64,000 nt of DNA from Sphingopyxis fribergensis (GTDB lineage: Bacteria; Pseudomonadota; Alphaproteobacteria; Sphingomonadales; Sphingomonadaceae). The stretch is taken from NCBI RefSeq assembly GCF_000803645.1, contig NZ_CP009122.1:4564501-4628500 (forward strand), written 5' to 3'. Positions 16,726-26,498 of the stretch are shown piece after piece. The notes beneath the pieces are model-generated. The model saw nothing but the letters and a program-made list of their open reading frames with translations, was not told where the DNA came from and searched no databases. Position 1 is the first letter of the stretch; each line of letters begins with the position of its first letter. Both the position numbers and the translations under genes were made by a program.

Positions 16726-19623
16726 ATGAACCGAGCATTCGCAGCGGCACTCGCGACCAGCACCTGCGTAGTCGCGCTAGCCACGCCAGCGGCAGCGCAG
16801 ACCCGCGAATATAACATTCCAGCCGGCTCACTGAAATCAGCGCTCGATACCTATGTCCGACAGTCCGGGCGCCAAATTGTTTATCGTGCCGATCAGGTTC
16901 GTTCCGCGCGCTCTCACGGCGCTCGCGGCAAACAGTCGGCAGAAGCCGCGCTCGCGGCTATCCTTGCGGGCAGCGGTTTCACCACTCGGGTCGACGGCAA
17001 CCTTGTCGCGATCGTTCGGGGGGGAAACGCGGAAGCCGCTAGCTCGGCGGCCTCGCGGAAGGATGTGCCCGCTGCTGGCGCCGCGACCGAAGCCGAGAAT
17101 GCGGGGGACATCATCGTGACCGGATCGCGACTGAAGCGCACGCGCCCCGACGATGGCGCGTCCCCCGTGACGACGATTTCACGCGAGAAGATCGATCGCG
17201 CGGGTGCGACGGGGGTCGGCGAAATCACGCGCAACTTGACTGCTACGAGCTTCACCACGGACGAGGAGTTCCAGCAAGGCGCCGGCCAGGCCGTCCAACT
17301 GCGCGGGCTCGGGCTCGGGTCGACGCTTGTGTTAATCAACGGGCGGCGCACGGTCACCTCGGCGCTGACCAATTCCAACAATTTCTTCGACCTCAACACC
17401 ATCCCTCTCGCGGCCGTCGAAAGGATCGAGTTGCTGTCGGATTCGGCGTCGGCCGTCTACGGTGCCGACGCAACCGGCGGCGTGGTCAATGTGGTACTGA
17501 GCAGGGCCGTCGAGCGACCAACGCTGGATTTCTATTATGGCGGCGCGGATGGCGGTGCGACCGAGAAGAGAGCGTCGTTTTCGATGGGAACGTCCGGCCC
17601 GGACTTTCGCGCGTCGCTCGCTCTTGACTATTTCAAGCGCGAGAACCTGCCGGGGAGGGAGCGAGATCTGTTCGCCAACCGGGACTATCGCCGTTTCGGG
17701 GGGCGGGACCAGAGCTCGCTGATCGCCAATCCCGGCAATATCTGCACGGTCAGCGGGGCGAACCTGCCTGGTCTGTCAGCACCATGTGCCGCCGTACCGG
17801 CGGGCAGCATCGGCATCGGCCTGACTCCGGCGTCGTTCGCGGCGACGGCGGGACAGCAGAACCGGACGAGCAGCTATAATAATCTGTCGGTGGTGCCGGA
17901 AAGCGAACGGAAGAGCGCCGTCGGCCTTCTGGAATGGGACGTCGCGTCGGATGTGACGCTGTTTGCGGAGATGATGTATTCGGACCGGCGTGACCGAAGC
18001 TCGCAGCCGCCGCCCCAGCTTTCCAATGTCACTGTGCCCGCAAGCAACCCGTTCAACCCGTTCGGAGTGGCGGTAACGGCGAATTTCCTCCTCGCCTCAC
18101 TGTCTGACCAGAGCATCGATTTTAGCAGCGAGTCTCTCCGATTGGTAACGGGCGCGCGCGGAAAGCTTGGAGCGTGGGATTGGGAACTGGCCGGCCTACG
18201 TTTCCGCGATCGCGGCAATCAGGATTACGGGCAGTTGCTGGACGGCGCCGCGGTGAACGCAGCGCTGGCATCGGCATCGCCGGAAATGGCCCTGAATGTG
18301 TTTCAGGACGGCCCCGGCGGCAGCGACGCGCTTGTCCGTTCGCTGCTGAATCCGACGCCGCGGCTGCTAATCGCGCGGTCCAAGGCCGACCAGATCGATG
18401 GTTTCGTGCGGGGGCCGCTGCTCGACCTGCCGGCCGGCGCGGTGCAAGCGGTAATCGGCGGCGAGTGGCGAAGGGAGAGCGTTAATTATGACTTCTCGGC
18501 CATCAATTATTCCATTCCATCGGATCGCAATGGACGGGAAAGCCATGCCGCATTTGCCGAGATTCAAATCCCCTTGCTCGCGGGCGATGCCTCGAAAGGA
18601 GATGCGGGCCGGCTGACGCTTTCGAGCGCGGGACGCTATGATCACTACAGCGATTTTGGCGGCACCTGGAATCCGCAGGTCGGCATCGTCTGGCAGGCGA
18701 CGCCCTATCTGATGCTGAGGGGTTCCTATGGAACGGCCTTCCAGGCGCCGTCGCTCTACAATCTCTATCTCGCCGAGACCTCGTTCTCGACCCAAACCGT
18801 CGATCCCAGCCGCAACAACCAGACCGTCCCGATTCTCTCGCGGGGCGGCGGCAATCCCAACCTGAAGCCGCAGACGGCGGAGTCGTGGACGATCGGCTTC
18901 GTCCTGGCGCCGCAGCGCTCGAACCTACGCGTCAGGGGATCGTTCTGGCAGATCGTGCAGGAGGATCGGTTCCAGAGGTTGGCAGCGCCCGTCATCCTCG
19001 CCAACGAATCCTCCTTCTCCGACTATATCGTGCGCGACGCCCCCACGCCGGCCGACATCGCCGCCGGGCTTCCCGGAGTGCTGCGCGAAGTGCGCTCAGT
19101 CACGCTCAATTTCGGGCGGCTGAAGACCAACGGCTTTGACGCCGACGTGGCGATGTCGTGGGACACCGACCTCGGCCGCTTGTCGGCGGATGTCGCAGGA
19201 ACGCTCGTCACCACCTATCGCACGGCGGACGTGCCCGGCGGCGCGCCGGTCGACCGCGTCGGCATCGCCAACACCAACGGGACGATCCCCCGGTTCAAGG
19301 CGACGGCGACCGGCGTCTGGGACCCGGGGCCTTTCGGCCTGACCGTCACCGGCCGCTATATCAGCGGATATGACGATACAACCGCCGATATCCGCAACGG
19401 GCTGCGCGTTCCAAGCCAGATATTCGTCGATGCGCAAGTTTCGGTTCACCTCGGTGAACTGATCGGCGGCTCGTGGGCGGAAAATAGCGAGCTGCGCTTC
19501 GGCGCGAAGAACCTGTTCAACCGCACCCCGGATTATTCCGGCGTATGGGGTATCGGCTATGATCCCAGCATCGCCGATCTCAGGGAACGGTTCCTCTATG
19601 TCGGCCTGTCGAAGGCCTTTTGA
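16726..19623 (+). CDS. STN-type TonB-dependent receptor, second peptidase cassette
   Basis: 965 residues: signal peptide (1-24, ATPAAA), STN domain (about 26-98, YNIPAGSLKSALDTYVRQSG), Ala-rich linker, TonB box DIIVTGSRLKR at about 128-138, plug with VQLRGLGLGSTLVLINGRR and YGADATGGVVNVVL, and a barrel ending RFLYVGLSKAF. The LRGLG plug motif places it in the same broad receptor group as the leftward cassette's receptor, but loops and linker differ, so it is not a recent tandem copy. STN plus adjacent FecI/FecR suggests ligand-induced expression. Ligand unknown; a peptide is inferred from the S9 peptidase that follows. Confidence 0.9.
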   Translation: MNRAFAAALATSTCVVALATPAAAQTREYNIPAGSLKSALDTYVRQSGRQIVYRADQVRSARSHGARGKQSAEAALAAILAGSGFTTRVDGNLVAIVRGGNAEAASSAASRKDVPAAGAATEAENAGDIIVTGSRLKRTRPDDGASPVTTISREKIDRAGATGVGEITRNLTATSFTTDEEFQQGAGQAVQLRGLGLGSTLVLINGRRTVTSALTNSNNFFDLNTIPLAAVERIELLSDSASAVYGADATGGVVNVVLSRAVERPTLDFYYGGADGGATEKRASFSMGTSGPDFRASLALDYFKRENLPGRERDLFANRDYRRFGGRDQSSLIANPGNICTVSGANLPGLSAPCAAVPAGSIGIGLTPASFAATAGQQNRTSSYNNLSVVPESERKSAVGLLEWDVASDVTLFAEMMYSDRRDRSSQPPPQLSNVTVPASNPFNPFGVAVTANFLLASLSDQSIDFSSESLRLVTGARGKLGAWDWELAGLRFRDRGNQDYGQLLDGAAVNAALASASPEMALNVFQDGPGGSDALVRSLLNPTPRLLIARSKADQIDGFVRGPLLDLPAGAVQAVIGGEWRRESVNYDFSAINYSIPSDRNGRESHAAFAEIQIPLLAGDASKGDAGRLTLSSAGRYDHYSDFGGTWNPQVGIVWQATPYLMLRGSYGTAFQAPSLYNLYLAETSFSTQTVDPSRNNQTVPILSRGGGNPNLKPQTAESWTIGFVLAPQRSNLRVRGSFWQIVQEDRFQRLAAPVILANESSFSDYIVRDAPTPADIAAGLPGVLREVRSVTLNFGRLKTNGFDADVAMSWDTDLGRLSADVAGTLVTTYRTADVPGGAPVDRVGIANTNGTIPRFKATATGVWDPGPFGLTVTGRYISGYDDTTADIRNGLRVPSQIFVDAQVSVHLGELIGGSWAENSELRFGAKNLFNRTPDYSGVWGIGYDPSIADLRERFLYVGLSKAF

Positions 19624-19698
19624 GGCCGCGATACTCGCCGACGCTCTCCAGATCTTCTCTCACGCCGATAGCGGCGCTTCCCGCATGAGGAACCTTCA

Positions 19699-22233
19699 AT
19701 GACATCGGCCATGATACGATTCTTGTCAGCGATCGCGGCGATCATGATGTGCGCATCCGCCGTCGCTGCCCAATCGACACGGGGGACGAAATCCTATGAC
19801 GTCGATCTGATGCTGAGGAACGAGGACATCGGGCGCGTCGAGTTCGATCCGCTGGGTCGTTACATCCTGTTCGACTATCAGCCGCGCTACGACCGTTCTC
19901 CGGATTTCGGCAAAGGCTGGTGGGGCCCCTTCGGCGGGCAAACCGCGAAGCTCTACATAGCCGATCTCGACCGGCCTGGCGCGGCGCGACCATTATTCGC
20001 CCAGGATGAGGGTGCCGGATACAGCCTTCGCTCGATATCCCCGGATGGCAGCGTTATCGTCTATATGAAGGCATCGGCGAACGCAGTCACCTATGGTCTG
20101 TACCGTCAGGGCGGAAAGGGTCCGGTTGAGATTGGCCTGACGCCGGATATCCGCTGGACGCTCACCTATGCCGATCCTGTGTGGATCTCGAATCATGAGT
20201 TCGTTCTCCCGGTTATGGCGCCAGGCCGGTTGCCGGCGCTGTTCGAGTCGCATGCTGAAGCCTTCGACCGGCTCGCCGAGGCGTGGCGCGATCAGCGCGC
20301 CGGCGAACGAGTAACCGCCAGCATCGTCGGGAGCGGTCGGCACGCGGCCACGCCATCACGGGAGACAATCGGAAGGCTGGTCGTGGTCGACAGCCTCACA
20401 GGCAAGTCTCGCACGCTGGCTGACGGCAATTTTCTCGCATGGTCGCTGTCGCCCGATCGGCATCATCTCGCTGCTGTCGAGGCTAGCCCGCTTGTGCCCG
20501 ACCCGGCAGTGCCGCTCGATCACCAGGCGCCTTATTGGCGGGCCCAGAAGGCGATCCGCATATTCGACCTGCGCACGGGCACGCAAAGCGTGGTGGACTG
20601 CGACGAGTGCGACACCGCGACGACCACGCTGGAATGGTCATCCACTGGAAAACGGTTGGCCTTCTTCGCGCGCGCCCGGAAAGCAAGCTGGCGGGACGCC
20701 CGACTATGGGCATATGAGGTCATGCGAGACACCGCAGCGCCGATCGATGCGCAGGGCATGCGCGTCGATCTCAACCTACCCGGATATCCGCTCAGGCCGA
20801 GCATCCGTTGGCTGGGCGACCAATTGCTCGTCCTGGGCCGATCAGGCAGGCAGGCATCTTGGCACCTGATGCGCGACGGACGGGCGCCCCTCGATCTGGC
20901 CGAATCCTTCGGCGATGCGATGACGATCGTCGGCTCCGGCAAAGGCCTCCTCTGGGTGCAAGCCAACGGAAAACTCTGGTCGATGACGGCAGACGGCCGG
21001 AAGGCGGCCATCGATGCGATGGCGGAAACCGGCTCCTTCGGGGCATGGCAGGCGCCGGGGCGATTCACCCGGCGCGTTATAGGGCGTGGCGAAGGAGAGG
21101 CGGCGGTCATCGCTACATCCACGGGGTCGAATGCGGAACAGATGCTGCTGGCTTGGGGGGCAACCCCGCGGGACCGTTTCGTGCTGCGGGCGCCCTCAAT
21201 CGACGCGAAGGCGGTTGCAGTGTCCGTCGATCGCCGCAAGGCCGTTTTCCGGGGAAACCCCGGCAATGTCGGCACGCTGACTATCGTTGATGCGGCGGGC
21301 GGCTCACGCGTAGTGATGAGGATCAACGAGCATCTGCGCGGCGTGGCACCCGGCCGTCCGGTGCGGCTGGATTATCGCGGTCCCGACGGTGAGCCGCTGG
21401 TAGCCTGGTTGCTCTTGCCTGCGGGCCATGCTCCGGGCAAGCCGTTGCCGACCGTGGTCGATGTCTATGCAGGTACGGGCAACCGGCAGCGTTGGTCAGG
21501 CCCGGAAATCTGGGAAACCAGCGAGTTGAACGGCCAGTTACTGGCAGCTCGAGGCTATGCCGTGCTCTATCCGAGCCTTCCTTACGATGAGGAGGCGACG
21601 AGACGCGAACCGATGGAAAAACTGGGCGGCCTTGTGCTGGCAGCCGTCGATGCAGCTGTCAGCGCGGGATATTCTGATCCATCGCGCCTTGCGATCCAGG
21701 GCCAGAGCTTCGGCGGCTATACGACGATGTCGGTGATCACCCAGACGGACCGTTTCAAGGCGGCGGTCGCTCAGGCCGGCCTATACGATCTAATCAGCCT
21801 CTATGGCGAACTGCAGCCGATCAACCGGATGCAGGCCGAGTTCGACGGCCCGGACCTATATTTTGCGAGCGGCGTCGAAACCGGCCAGCCGCGCTTGGGC
21901 GCCACGCCTTGGCAAGACCCCGAAGCCTATCTGCGCAACAGTCCGCTGATGCGTGTCGAACGCATCGTAACGCCCGTGATGATCGTCAGCGGCGACAAGG
22001 ATTTCGTGCCGATGGCCCAAGCGGAGGAAATGTTCACGGCCCTCTTTCGGTTGAACAAGGACAGCGTGCTGCTTCGCTATTGGGGCGAGGGGCATGTGCT
22101 GTCGAGCCCAGCGAACATCAACGACAAGGTAGCGCGCGTCCTTGCATGGTATGACGAGAAGCTCGGTATGCCAAACGGGTCGCAGGCGCCGATAGCCTCG
22201 ACGAACGAAAGCCCTACAATTGTGGTTCAATGA
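19699..22233 (+). CDS. Exported S9-family (prolyl oligopeptidase-like) serine peptidase
   Basis: 844 residues with signal peptide (1-24, AVAAQ), a long N-terminal propeller part (SPDGSVIVYMKA, LSPDRHHLAAVE, WSSTGKRLAFFA) and a C-terminal hydrolase. The nucleophile elbow is the classical GQSFGG (Ser670); Asp768 in SGDKDFV and His799 in GEGHV fit the acid and base. This is the ordinary S9 arrangement, unlike the Ser-Glu-His triad of the leftward cassette's isopeptidase. It follows the receptor gene by 75 bp and is probably the last gene of the cassette. It likely cleaves a peptide entering through that receptor in the periplasm; specificity is not predictable from sequence. Confidence 0.88.
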   Translation: MTSAMIRFLSAIAAIMMCASAVAAQSTRGTKSYDVDLMLRNEDIGRVEFDPLGRYILFDYQPRYDRSPDFGKGWWGPFGGQTAKLYIADLDRPGAARPLFAQDEGAGYSLRSISPDGSVIVYMKASANAVTYGLYRQGGKGPVEIGLTPDIRWTLTYADPVWISNHEFVLPVMAPGRLPALFESHAEAFDRLAEAWRDQRAGERVTASIVGSGRHAATPSRETIGRLVVVDSLTGKSRTLADGNFLAWSLSPDRHHLAAVEASPLVPDPAVPLDHQAPYWRAQKAIRIFDLRTGTQSVVDCDECDTATTTLEWSSTGKRLAFFARARKASWRDARLWAYEVMRDTAAPIDAQGMRVDLNLPGYPLRPSIRWLGDQLLVLGRSGRQASWHLMRDGRAPLDLAESFGDAMTIVGSGKGLLWVQANGKLWSMTADGRKAAIDAMAETGSFGAWQAPGRFTRRVIGRGEGEAAVIATSTGSNAEQMLLAWGATPRDRFVLRAPSIDAKAVAVSVDRRKAVFRGNPGNVGTLTIVDAAGGSRVVMRINEHLRGVAPGRPVRLDYRGPDGEPLVAWLLLPAGHAPGKPLPTVVDVYAGTGNRQRWSGPEIWETSELNGQLLAARGYAVLYPSLPYDEEATRREPMEKLGGLVLAAVDAAVSAGYSDPSRLAIQGQSFGGYTTMSVITQTDRFKAAVAQAGLYDLISLYGELQPINRMQAEFDGPDLYFASGVETGQPRLGATPWQDPEAYLRNSPLMRVERIVTPVMIVSGDKDFVPMAQAEEMFTALFRLNKDSVLLRYWGEGHVLSSPANINDKVARVLAWYDEKLGMPNGSQAPIASTNESPTIVVQ

Positions 22234-22354
22234 TAAGCACCGAGCATCACCGCGAGCCCTACACCAGCTCCTCCAACGTCGACCGAAGCGGCAGAGAATA
22301 GAAAGAACGCTTCGACAAAAGCGAGAACGCGAAACATCCGATCGGGCCAAGTAT

Positions 22355-23074
22355 TTACTCGTCACTCTGCTGAGGAGGGACAACTTGCACCGTGCATCTT
22401 ACGATTCGTTTTGTCTTGGCAGCGGTCTTCTCGCAATTGGCGATTGTTTCACGATTCTGGTGTCGCATCACCGCTGCATCGGAAATCGCCCGCCAAGCCT
22501 CGGGGCTCCCGACGCGGAGCAGGCGCACGCCAGCTTCCCATATGGTCGGCTCCCCAAGCGCGCGTGTCGCGATCTTCTCGGGCATATGCCAGCTTTCAGG
22601 AAAAGCGCGGGCAATAGGACCGGGAACAACCGCCCATAGCAGGCATCCAGCCAGAACGCCTCCGCCGCCGGTCCACGCCAGCCATTCCCGCTGCTCATGC
22701 GCGGATTTCGCCGACGCCATCATTCGCCCAAGTTCGCGCACCGCGTGGTCATATCTATTCTCCGCCGCGGCGATCTGCTCCCGGTCGGACTGGCGCGCTT
22801 TCCGTGCGGCTTGGTCCATCCGTTGCCCCATGGTTTCCGGGGTCATTTCCATCGCGGGTTTTGCGGCGATGGCGGCCAGCGTCTTCGCTGCCGTGTCGAG
22901 GTGCTGCGCCATCTCGCCGAGCGTTGAGCTATAATCCGGTATATCGATATTGGCCTTTTCGGTCGCGAGGTTCTCGACCGCGCGGCGCATGAGTGCGATT
23001 TCGCCTTCAAGCCGTAAGAACGCCGCCGTCGCGGGATCGGTTGACTCAACTGCCCGAACGTCATTCGTCATCAT
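22355..23074 (-). CDS. DUF6118 family protein, linked to relaxase gene
   Basis: 239 residues. The N-terminal half is helical and charged, with probable coiled coil (LRLEGEIALMRRAVENLATEKA, QAARKARQSDREQIAAAENR). One membrane span follows at about 137-156 (WLAWTGGGGVLAGCLLWAVV) and then a C-terminal part containing HMPEKIATRALGEPTIWEAG. Proteins of this type are regularly encoded just downstream of Ti-type TraA relaxases in sphingomonads (from memory). Here its ATG lies 7 bp after the traA stop. A membrane role near the conjugation machinery is plausible but unproven. Confidence 0.75.
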   Translation of the reverse strand: MMTNDVRAVESTDPATAAFLRLEGEIALMRRAVENLATEKANIDIPDYSSTLGEMAQHLDTAAKTLAAIAAKPAMEMTPETMGQRMDQAARKARQSDREQIAAAENRYDHAVRELGRMMASAKSAHEQREWLAWTGGGGVLAGCLLWAVVPGPIARAFPESWHMPEKIATRALGEPTIWEAGVRLLRVGSPEAWRAISDAAVMRHQNRETIANCEKTAAKTKRIVRCTVQVVPPQQSDE

Positions 23075-23081
23075 CCTTCTC

Positions 23082-25997
23082 CTACATGCCTATTCCGATG
23101 CCGCGCGATCGGCTGCGGCCAAATCCTGCAATCTCGGCCAGTTCCTGTCCGATGGGGCGCACCGAGCGCGCATCGATACCTAGAGAGGCCCTGCGGGCTC
23201 TGAGGAGCGATTCGACCTGCACATCGCGCTCAAGGCTTTTCGCCATTGCGCTCATCTGGCCACTGACCTTGCGCGCCGCCTCATGCTCGGCATTCCGGCT
23301 GAGCGATGTGCGCTGCTGTTGCAGCCGCTGCCAGGTCTCGGTGAACCGGTCGGCGCGTTTGGCGGGATCGATGCGGATTTCCGCTTCGAGTTGCATCGCG
23401 CGGACCGCGGCCTGCGTGTTTCCTTGTGCCGCCGGACGAACCAGCTCAGGCTGACGCTCGAACGCCGCCGCCAGATCGGCGCGGGCGTGCGGCCGGATCG
23501 CATCGAGCTCGCTCCCGGCCTTGTCGAGCGCGTTGCGCTGGTGCGCGAGTGTCGGGAAGCCTTTTGCCGCCATGCGGTCGATGTCGGCCTGCGCGCGGGC
23601 GTAGCGTTCGACCGCACGCTTCGTGTCACTCGTTCGAGATGCCTCACGGGGTTCCAGGCTGGCCCGCTTCACGGTTGGGCTAAATCCGGCGAAGATGCTG
23701 CGCGCCTTTTCCGGAGCTTTGCGCACGATCTCGGCGACAAGCTCGCGGACTGTGATGCCGCGACGCTCGGCGAACGCGCGCGTCGGATCGGTGCGCGCAT
23801 AATCGCTCGCCATATCCTTCGGCCGGTCGCGCGACAGGGTGCGCACCAGCTTGCCGCGATCGGCAAAGTCATCGCGACCATAATGCAGAGCCAGGCCGTC
23901 GCGATGGCGTGACATCGCGACATAGGCGCCGTGGCTATCCATGCCGGGCGTGGCGAGCACATGCGTGCGATCGACCGTCATGCCCTGTGCCTTGTGGATC
24001 GTGGCCGCATAACCATGATCGAGATCGCGATAATCTTTGGTGTCGAACGCGACGCTGCGACCGTCGTCGGTGCGCACGGCCATACGCTGTTCGCTGACGC
24101 GCTCGATGGTGCCGAGCGTGCCGTTCTTCACCGCCAGGCTGCGCTCATTGCGCAGGAACATGATACGATCGCCCGATGCGAACGCCCGATCGCCGCGCTC
24201 CACCTTGAAACTGACGTCTTCGCCAAGATCGCCGCCCACCCGCATGCGGTCGCGCGCTGCGTCGTTCAACTCGCGCACCTCGGCATTGGTATGGGTGAGG
24301 AAGATCCGGCTGGCGTTCGGATCGATCTTCCGGTCGCGATCCCAATATTCTACGAGCTGCGCGCGCGCCGCTTCCCGCGTCTCGGCGGCGCGCACCATAC
24401 CCGCCTCGTCATAGGCGCGGATCGCATCGCCGGTGCGGCCCGTGGCAAGCTCGCGCGTCGCCTCGCGCTGCCAGCCTTCATGCTGGCGCCGAACTTCGCC
24501 GATCTCGACGCCGCCATGCCGCTCGTGAAGCGAGCGGAACGCGGCGCCCGCTCCGATTGATTGCAACTGCTGCGGGTCGCCAACGAGTACGACCTTGGCG
24601 CCGGCATCGCCAGCGTGCGACAGCACGCGCTCCATCTGGCGCGTGCCGACCATTCCGGCCTCGTCGATGACAAGCACGTCGCGCGCCGTAAGCAGATCGC
24701 GGCCGTGCGACCAGCCATGTTCGAGGCTGGCGATCGTGCGCGAGCCAATGCCCGAGCCGTTCTCCAGCCCCTCGGCAGCAATGCCCGACAGTGCCGCACC
24801 GCGCACGTTCAGTCCGGAACTCTCCCAAGCGTCGCGCGCGGCGCCGAGCATCGCGCTCTTGCCAGTTCCGGCATAGCCAACAACGATGCTGAGATCCCGC
24901 CGATCGGTCACATGGTCGAACGCGGCGCGTTGCTCACCCGTCAGATGCAAACCGCGGGCCGATGCGCGCGCCAGCGCGATGTCTCGATCGGTGTCCGCGA
25001 CGCGGCGCCCATCGCGCTGCGCCATAGCTTCGGCGGCAAGGTGCAGTCGCTGCTCCGTCTCGATCATATCGCGCGACGTGAACCGATCCTCGCCGCGTCC
25101 GTCTTTCCCGAGTTCGATCAGATCGGGCGATGCGCGCACCGCGCCCAGCACGGCGTCATATTGTTCGCGCCCGTCGCTGTGGCGATGCGCGAACATCGCG
25201 AGATCGCGGCTGGTAAATGTGGCTTGCCCGTGGGTGATCGCGTCGAGCGCGAGACGCGGATTGGCGACAATGCGCTCGCCGTTGCGATAGGCAATATCGC
25301 GATGTTCTTCGAGCCGTTCGGCTTCAAGGCCGCGACCCTCCATGCGCGATGCGGCGGGGCCGATCTTGTCCTGCGGCTCAAGTGCAATGCCCTGCGCCTC
25401 GAGGCTGCGATGATCGATACGTGCATCGATATCGAGTTCGGCAAGGCGCTCGTTCACATGGTCAGCCCATCGCTCGCGCCATTGCTCGACAAGTTCGGTG
25501 CGGTTCCAGTCGCGGATCTTCGCGCCGAACCCCGCTTCGCCATCGTCGCCGACGACGATCTCGCGCATCGTCAGCATGACATGCGCGTGGGGTTTGGCGA
25601 GCCCGTCGGCGCCGATGTCCCAATGCACATTGAGGTCGGCGACCATGCCTTGATCGACAAACTCGCGTTGCACAAAATCGCGCGCCAGCTCGATGCCTTG
25701 GCTCTGGTTCATCTCGCGCGGGATCGCAAACTCGACCTCGCGGGATAGCTGCGCGTCCTTGCGCTTCTCGAACGCTTCGACGTCATTCCACAGGCGTTCG
25801 CGGTCGCGCCATTTGTCGGGCGCGTTCTCGGGCAGCAGCACTTCGCTGTGCACGACGCCGGACTTGTTGGTGAAGTCATGCGCGCGGTCGAGCCGCTCGT
25901 CGTGCAGCCGCTCGGCGGAGCGATAGGCGGCAGCCGCGACAGCGCTGCGGCCCGCCGCGCGGCTGATGACTTTGACCGAGAGATGGAAGATCGCCAT
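23082..25997 (-). CDS. traA: Ti-type conjugative relaxase/helicase TraA
   Basis: 971 residues from the ATG at 25997 (MAIFHLSVKVISRAAG, the standard TraA N-terminus; the frame is open 39 bp further). The MobA/MobL relaxase domain (about 1-230) has the metal-binding HAHVMLTMRE motif. The helicase part carries Walker A (VVGYAGTGKSAM), Walker B (VLVIDEAGMVG), VGDPQQLQSIGAG and the UvrD_C-like HGYAATIHKAQGMTVDR near the end. TraA nicks oriT and unwinds the transferred strand. It diverges from traC, with oriT expected in the 173-bp gap between them (25998-26170), though I cannot recognise the nick site. Length is near normal for the family, so the gene looks intact. Confidence 0.95.
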   Translation of the reverse strand: MAIFHLSVKVISRAAGRSAVAAAAYRSAERLHDERLDRAHDFTNKSGVVHSEVLLPENAPDKWRDRERLWNDVEAFEKRKDAQLSREVEFAIPREMNQSQGIELARDFVQREFVDQGMVADLNVHWDIGADGLAKPHAHVMLTMREIVVGDDGEAGFGAKIRDWNRTELVEQWRERWADHVNERLAELDIDARIDHRSLEAQGIALEPQDKIGPAASRMEGRGLEAERLEEHRDIAYRNGERIVANPRLALDAITHGQATFTSRDLAMFAHRHSDGREQYDAVLGAVRASPDLIELGKDGRGEDRFTSRDMIETEQRLHLAAEAMAQRDGRRVADTDRDIALARASARGLHLTGEQRAAFDHVTDRRDLSIVVGYAGTGKSAMLGAARDAWESSGLNVRGAALSGIAAEGLENGSGIGSRTIASLEHGWSHGRDLLTARDVLVIDEAGMVGTRQMERVLSHAGDAGAKVVLVGDPQQLQSIGAGAAFRSLHERHGGVEIGEVRRQHEGWQREATRELATGRTGDAIRAYDEAGMVRAAETREAARAQLVEYWDRDRKIDPNASRIFLTHTNAEVRELNDAARDRMRVGGDLGEDVSFKVERGDRAFASGDRIMFLRNERSLAVKNGTLGTIERVSEQRMAVRTDDGRSVAFDTKDYRDLDHGYAATIHKAQGMTVDRTHVLATPGMDSHGAYVAMSRHRDGLALHYGRDDFADRGKLVRTLSRDRPKDMASDYARTDPTRAFAERRGITVRELVAEIVRKAPEKARSIFAGFSPTVKRASLEPREASRTSDTKRAVERYARAQADIDRMAAKGFPTLAHQRNALDKAGSELDAIRPHARADLAAAFERQPELVRPAAQGNTQAAVRAMQLEAEIRIDPAKRADRFTETWQRLQQQRTSLSRNAEHEAARKVSGQMSAMAKSLERDVQVESLLRARRASLGIDARSVRPIGQELAEIAGFGRSRSRGIGIGM

Positions 25998-26170
25998 GAC
26001 GGCCATCCATCTACACTTCAAAAGCCACGTCGGCACGACGTATAAGCGCGCCCTTCCCGAATAAAATCCGGTCAGGGACTAGGCGGTGTCACTGCGTCCC
26101 GGCGACTCTACTGCATCACCGGCGCCCTTCTATTATCATGGCTGCATTGTCACTCAATGGAGACTTTGCC

Positions 26171-26476
26171 ATGCGTAAACCACGGGATTTTGATTCGGAA
26201 CTGCAAGCGCTCGCCGACAAGGCAAAGCTACTCAAGGAACGCCGTGTTCGCCAACTCGGCGAACTCGTCATTGCTTGCCGAGCCGATGCGCTCGATGCCG
26301 AGATGCTCGCTGGGGCATTGCTCAGCGCGGTGGCCACGAAGGATGGACAAGCGAAGGAGGGCTGGCGTCGTGCGGGTGCTGCCTTCTTTCAGCGCTCGGT
26401 CCGCAAGTCTGCGCCGCGATCTGGTCGCGGCGACGAAGGCGCTGTGCCGGGCGATGGCAATGCGGCATCGGCTTGA
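26171..26476 (+). CDS. traC: Conjugal transfer protein TraC
   Basis: 101 residues from the ATG at 26171 (MRKPRDFDSELQALADKA). The start is supported by GGAGA 8 bases upstream and by the usual TraC N-terminus; an in-frame ATG at 26138 is less likely. The segment LKERRVRQLGELVIACRADALDAEMLAGALL is the recognisable TraC core. It is a small accessory relaxosome protein. It is divergent from traA, and its 3' end lies 22 bp before the chosen traD start. The end of the frame (after FFQRS) is Arg/Gly rich. Confidence 0.8.
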   Translation: MRKPRDFDSELQALADKAKLLKERRVRQLGELVIACRADALDAEMLAGALLSAVATKDGQAKEGWRRAGAAFFQRSVRKSAPRSGRGDEGAVPGDGNAASA

Positions 26477-26498
26477 CGCTGCGAGAGCGCGAAGTGGC

